From NCBI GenBank assembly GCA_002292025.1, contig DBBC01000138.1:22096-28941 (forward strand): a DNA stretch of 6,846 bases, written 5' to 3'. Below, in pieces: positions 5,788-6,846 of the stretch; the stretch's first letter is position 1, and each line of letters opens with the position of its first letter. Made by a program: the position numbers and the translations under genes. The notes under the pieces were generated by a model that was not told where the DNA came from, made no database searches, and was given only the letters and a program-made list of their open reading frames with translations. This DNA is from Firmicutes bacterium UBA994. Lineage in GTDB: Bacteria; Bacillota; UBA994.

Positions 5788-6009
5788 ATGGCTCTACGTG
5801 AAAACCAGCCTTCGCGGCTACGCATCAGTGTTCAGACCGGCCTATTGCCGGACGGCACACCTGTTCTCCGCCACCGTACTTACAACCGTATGAACGATGG
5901 CGTCACCGATGCTAGCGTCCTAACGATCGGCAATGCCATCGGCAGCCTGCAGAAGCATCCCGTCGTGTATATCCACCGCATTGATGAGGCGAGGGTACTG
6001 CCTCTCTAA
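5788..6009 (+). CDS. DUF1659 family small protein
   Basis: This 73-residue protein of unknown function fits the DUF1659 family of Bacillota: SRLRISVQTG near the start, a turn with PDGTPVLRHRTYNR, an acidic VTDAS step, then a helix ending in GSLQKHP (52-58) and a short strand reaching VLPL at the end. The family signature of a beta hairpin followed by a helix ending in SLQKH is clear. It starts at ATG 5788, 8 bases after AGGAGG (5774-5779), one of the strongest ribosome binding sites in the window, which suggests high expression. The open frame continues upstream to 5599, but through the leader and without a ribosome binding site. It is the first gene of a short unit with DUF2922 and a holin-like gene. 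DUF1659 and DUF2922 genes commonly sit together. It has no membrane segment or signal peptide. Confidence 0.85.
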   Translation: MALRENQPSRLRISVQTGLLPDGTPVLRHRTYNRMNDGVTDASVLTIGNAIGSLQKHPVVYIHRIDEARVLPL

Positions 6010-6055
6010 CCGTGAAGCGACTAGGCCCTAATCAAACAGCGAAAGGAGGTGCTAT

Positions 6056-6271
6056 ATGAACAAGACATTGCAGATGGTTTTCGTCAGTGAACTCGGCAGA
6101 AACGTAACTATTTCCGTTGTTGACCCGCGGGACGACGTAACTGCAGAGCAGGTGTCGGCAGTAATGGCTGACATCTTAACCCACAATACGTTTATTGTCG
6201 CGGGTGCGAGGCTTATCCGCGCCGCGGGGGCTCGCGTAGTAAGCCGCGGTGTAGAGCAAATTCTTGGCTAG
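6056..6271 (+). CDS. DUF2922 family small protein
   Basis: This 71-residue protein of unknown function matches DUF2922: KTLQMVFVSELGRNVTISVVDPRDD (3-27) gives the family's strand-turn-strand followed by an acidic loop. A helix starting at VTAEQV (28-33) follows, then NTFIVAGARLI (44-54) and a terminal strand AARVVSR-like segment (57-64). It starts at ATG 6056, 6 bases after AGGAGG (6044-6049), and lies 46 bases downstream of the DUF1659 gene; that gap shows no promoter or terminator, so the two are probably co-transcribed. The small size, lack of cysteines and strong ribosome binding site suggest an abundant cytoplasmic protein, possibly a partner of the DUF1659 product; this is inference from pairing only. 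Confidence 0.85.
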   Translation: MNKTLQMVFVSELGRNVTISVVDPRDDVTAEQVSAVMADILTHNTFIVAGARLIRAAGARVVSRGVEQILG

Positions 6272-6280
6272 ACGCTACGG

Positions 6281-6309
6281 GCGGAGGGGGGCATAGCGCC
6301 TCTCTCCGC
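6281..6309 (+). other. Strong intercistronic hairpin between DUF2922 and the holin gene
   Basis: Bases 6281-6292 (GCGGAGGGGGGC) pair with 6298-6309 (GCCTCTCTCCGC) over 12 positions, two of them G-U, around a 5-base loop. What follows (ATTAACC) is not a T-run, so full termination is unlikely. It lies 25 bases before the holin start codon. It may separate expression of the two small proteins from that of the membrane protein, through mRNA stability or processing. Confidence 0.6.
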
Positions 6310-6334
6310 ATTAACCTAAGAAAGGAGTGAAAGT

Positions 6335-6793
6335 ATGCATCTCTACGCCACTTGTAGGGAGGCGTTTACGCAGAGGGGATTGAGATTTATCTCGTTGTTA
6401 TGGGCTGGCTTCTACTACCTAGTCGAGCCGGATGCAGCCTTCTTAGCCGTGCTCATTGCTGTGCTGCTCGATCTTGTCACTAAAATAGTGAGTGTCGTGG
6501 TAAGCAGCGGAGGAGCCACAGCGGCCATTCGCGGCGGACATCTATCGAGCCAAAGAGTGTTTACGGGTACATTTGTTAAGCTTGTGGCCTATCTTTCTCT
6601 CGGCATTTTGGCGGCGCAGGTGCAGCACATTGCCGATCTGGAAGTGGCGTCTATTCTTAGCAAAACAGTGGTCTTCAGCTTTCTTTTCACCGTCGAATCG
6701 GTAAGCATTCTCGAAAACCTCGTAGCAGCGGGACTGACCGACCTCAAAGTGTTGCTCAGGGCTGTGCGCAGCACTAAAAAGTTATTCCCTTGA
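6335..6793 (+). CDS. Phage-type holin family membrane protein
   Basis: This 152-residue protein fits the phage holin / toxin-secretion family found in Bacillota (Phage_holin_4 type). Hydrophobic segments are visible at about 17-30, 34-58 (with the LLDLVTK step), 79-97 and 105-127. The family-typical close is present: a late helix FTVESVSILENLVAAGL (118-134), like the NEGISILEN motif of the family, then a basic tail (RAVRSTKKLFP). Holins make membrane pores for export of wall-degrading enzymes; chromosomal members may serve in secretion or spore/cell lysis. The start ATG 6335 lies 7 bases after AGGAG (6323-6327). It is the third gene of the unit with DUF1659 and DUF2922; a cell-wall hydrolase or YvrJ-like gene could follow beyond the window. 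No phage structural genes are nearby. The precise function is unproven. Confidence 0.82.
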   Translation: MHLYATCREAFTQRGLRFISLLWAGFYYLVEPDAAFLAVLIAVLLDLVTKIVSVVVSSGGATAAIRGGHLSSQRVFTGTFVKLVAYLSLGILAAQVQHIADLEVASILSKTVVFSFLFTVESVSILENLVAAGLTDLKVLLRAVRSTKKLFP

Positions 6794-6846
6794 CTAAGGT
6801 AGCCTTGGAGATAAAACTCAAAACCAGCCACAAAAAAAGGAACGGA
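6794..6846 (+). other. End of window: short gap with a possible next ribosome binding site
   Basis: After the holin stop there is a small 6-bp hairpin (6794-6799 with 6803-6808, one G-U) with a 3-base loop and no T-run. An A-run then leads into AAGGAACGGA at the window edge, which could be the ribosome binding site of a further gene in the same unit. The gene itself is not in view. Confidence 0.35.

Noticed and set aside
5476..5835. Three copies of TGTTCAG (about 5478, 5742 and 5827) as a regulatory repeat
   Set aside because: Seven-base matches at irregular spacing, two of them inside coding sequence, are expected by chance.
5788..6793. Prophage remnant
   Set aside because: Only the holin family suggests phage; DUF1659 and DUF2922 are common chromosomal genes, and no integrase, attachment repeat or structural gene is seen.

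Overview
The window comes from a moderately GC-rich genome of the phylum Bacillota, most likely an anaerobic member of class Clostridia. The main reason is the SCIFF peptide (six cysteines in forty-five residues) with its dedicated radical SAM maturase, a pair known almost only from Clostridia. Strong AGGAGG-type ribosome binding sites, a close FloA homologue, and a DUF1659/DUF2922/holin gene set point the same way. All eight genes I accept lie on the + strand. I see no transposase, integrase, tRNA, rRNA or CRISPR array.

Region 1 (about 1-1128) is tgt, the tRNA-guanine transglycosylase of queuosine synthesis, complete except that its upstream context is cut off. Region 2 (about 1129-3905) is a membrane-organisation operon. 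It holds a long-form NfeD protein (signal peptide, ClpP-like protease domain, membrane block, OB-type C-terminal domain), flotillin-like FloA three bases later, and a 92-residue proline-rich protein I do not recognise, whose stop codon lies in a perfect 10-bp hairpin. Region 3 (about 3906-5600) is the ranthipeptide unit: a highly structured leader hairpin, the 47-residue SCIFF precursor with a strong ribosome binding site, the 448-residue maturase with a poor one, and a clean intrinsic terminator at 5579-5600. Region 4 (5601-6846) has a 187-base leader with a perfect 12-bp palindrome, then DUF1659, DUF2922, a 12-bp intercistronic hairpin, and a holin-family membrane protein. The window ends just after it, in an A-rich stretch that may carry the next ribosome binding site.

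NfeD and FloA are expected to act together in membrane microdomains. The maturase should bind the SCIFF leader through its N-terminal recognition domain and install Cys-to-Thr thioether links. The DUF1659/DUF2922/holin genes look like a resident chromosomal module, not prophage debris, because nothing else phage-like is present. The parts least explained by known families are the tandem RNA hairpins in front of the SCIFF gene, the proline-rich 92-residue protein, and the last module. Every gene except the 92-residue one belongs to a family I can name, so I do not claim a wholly new system.
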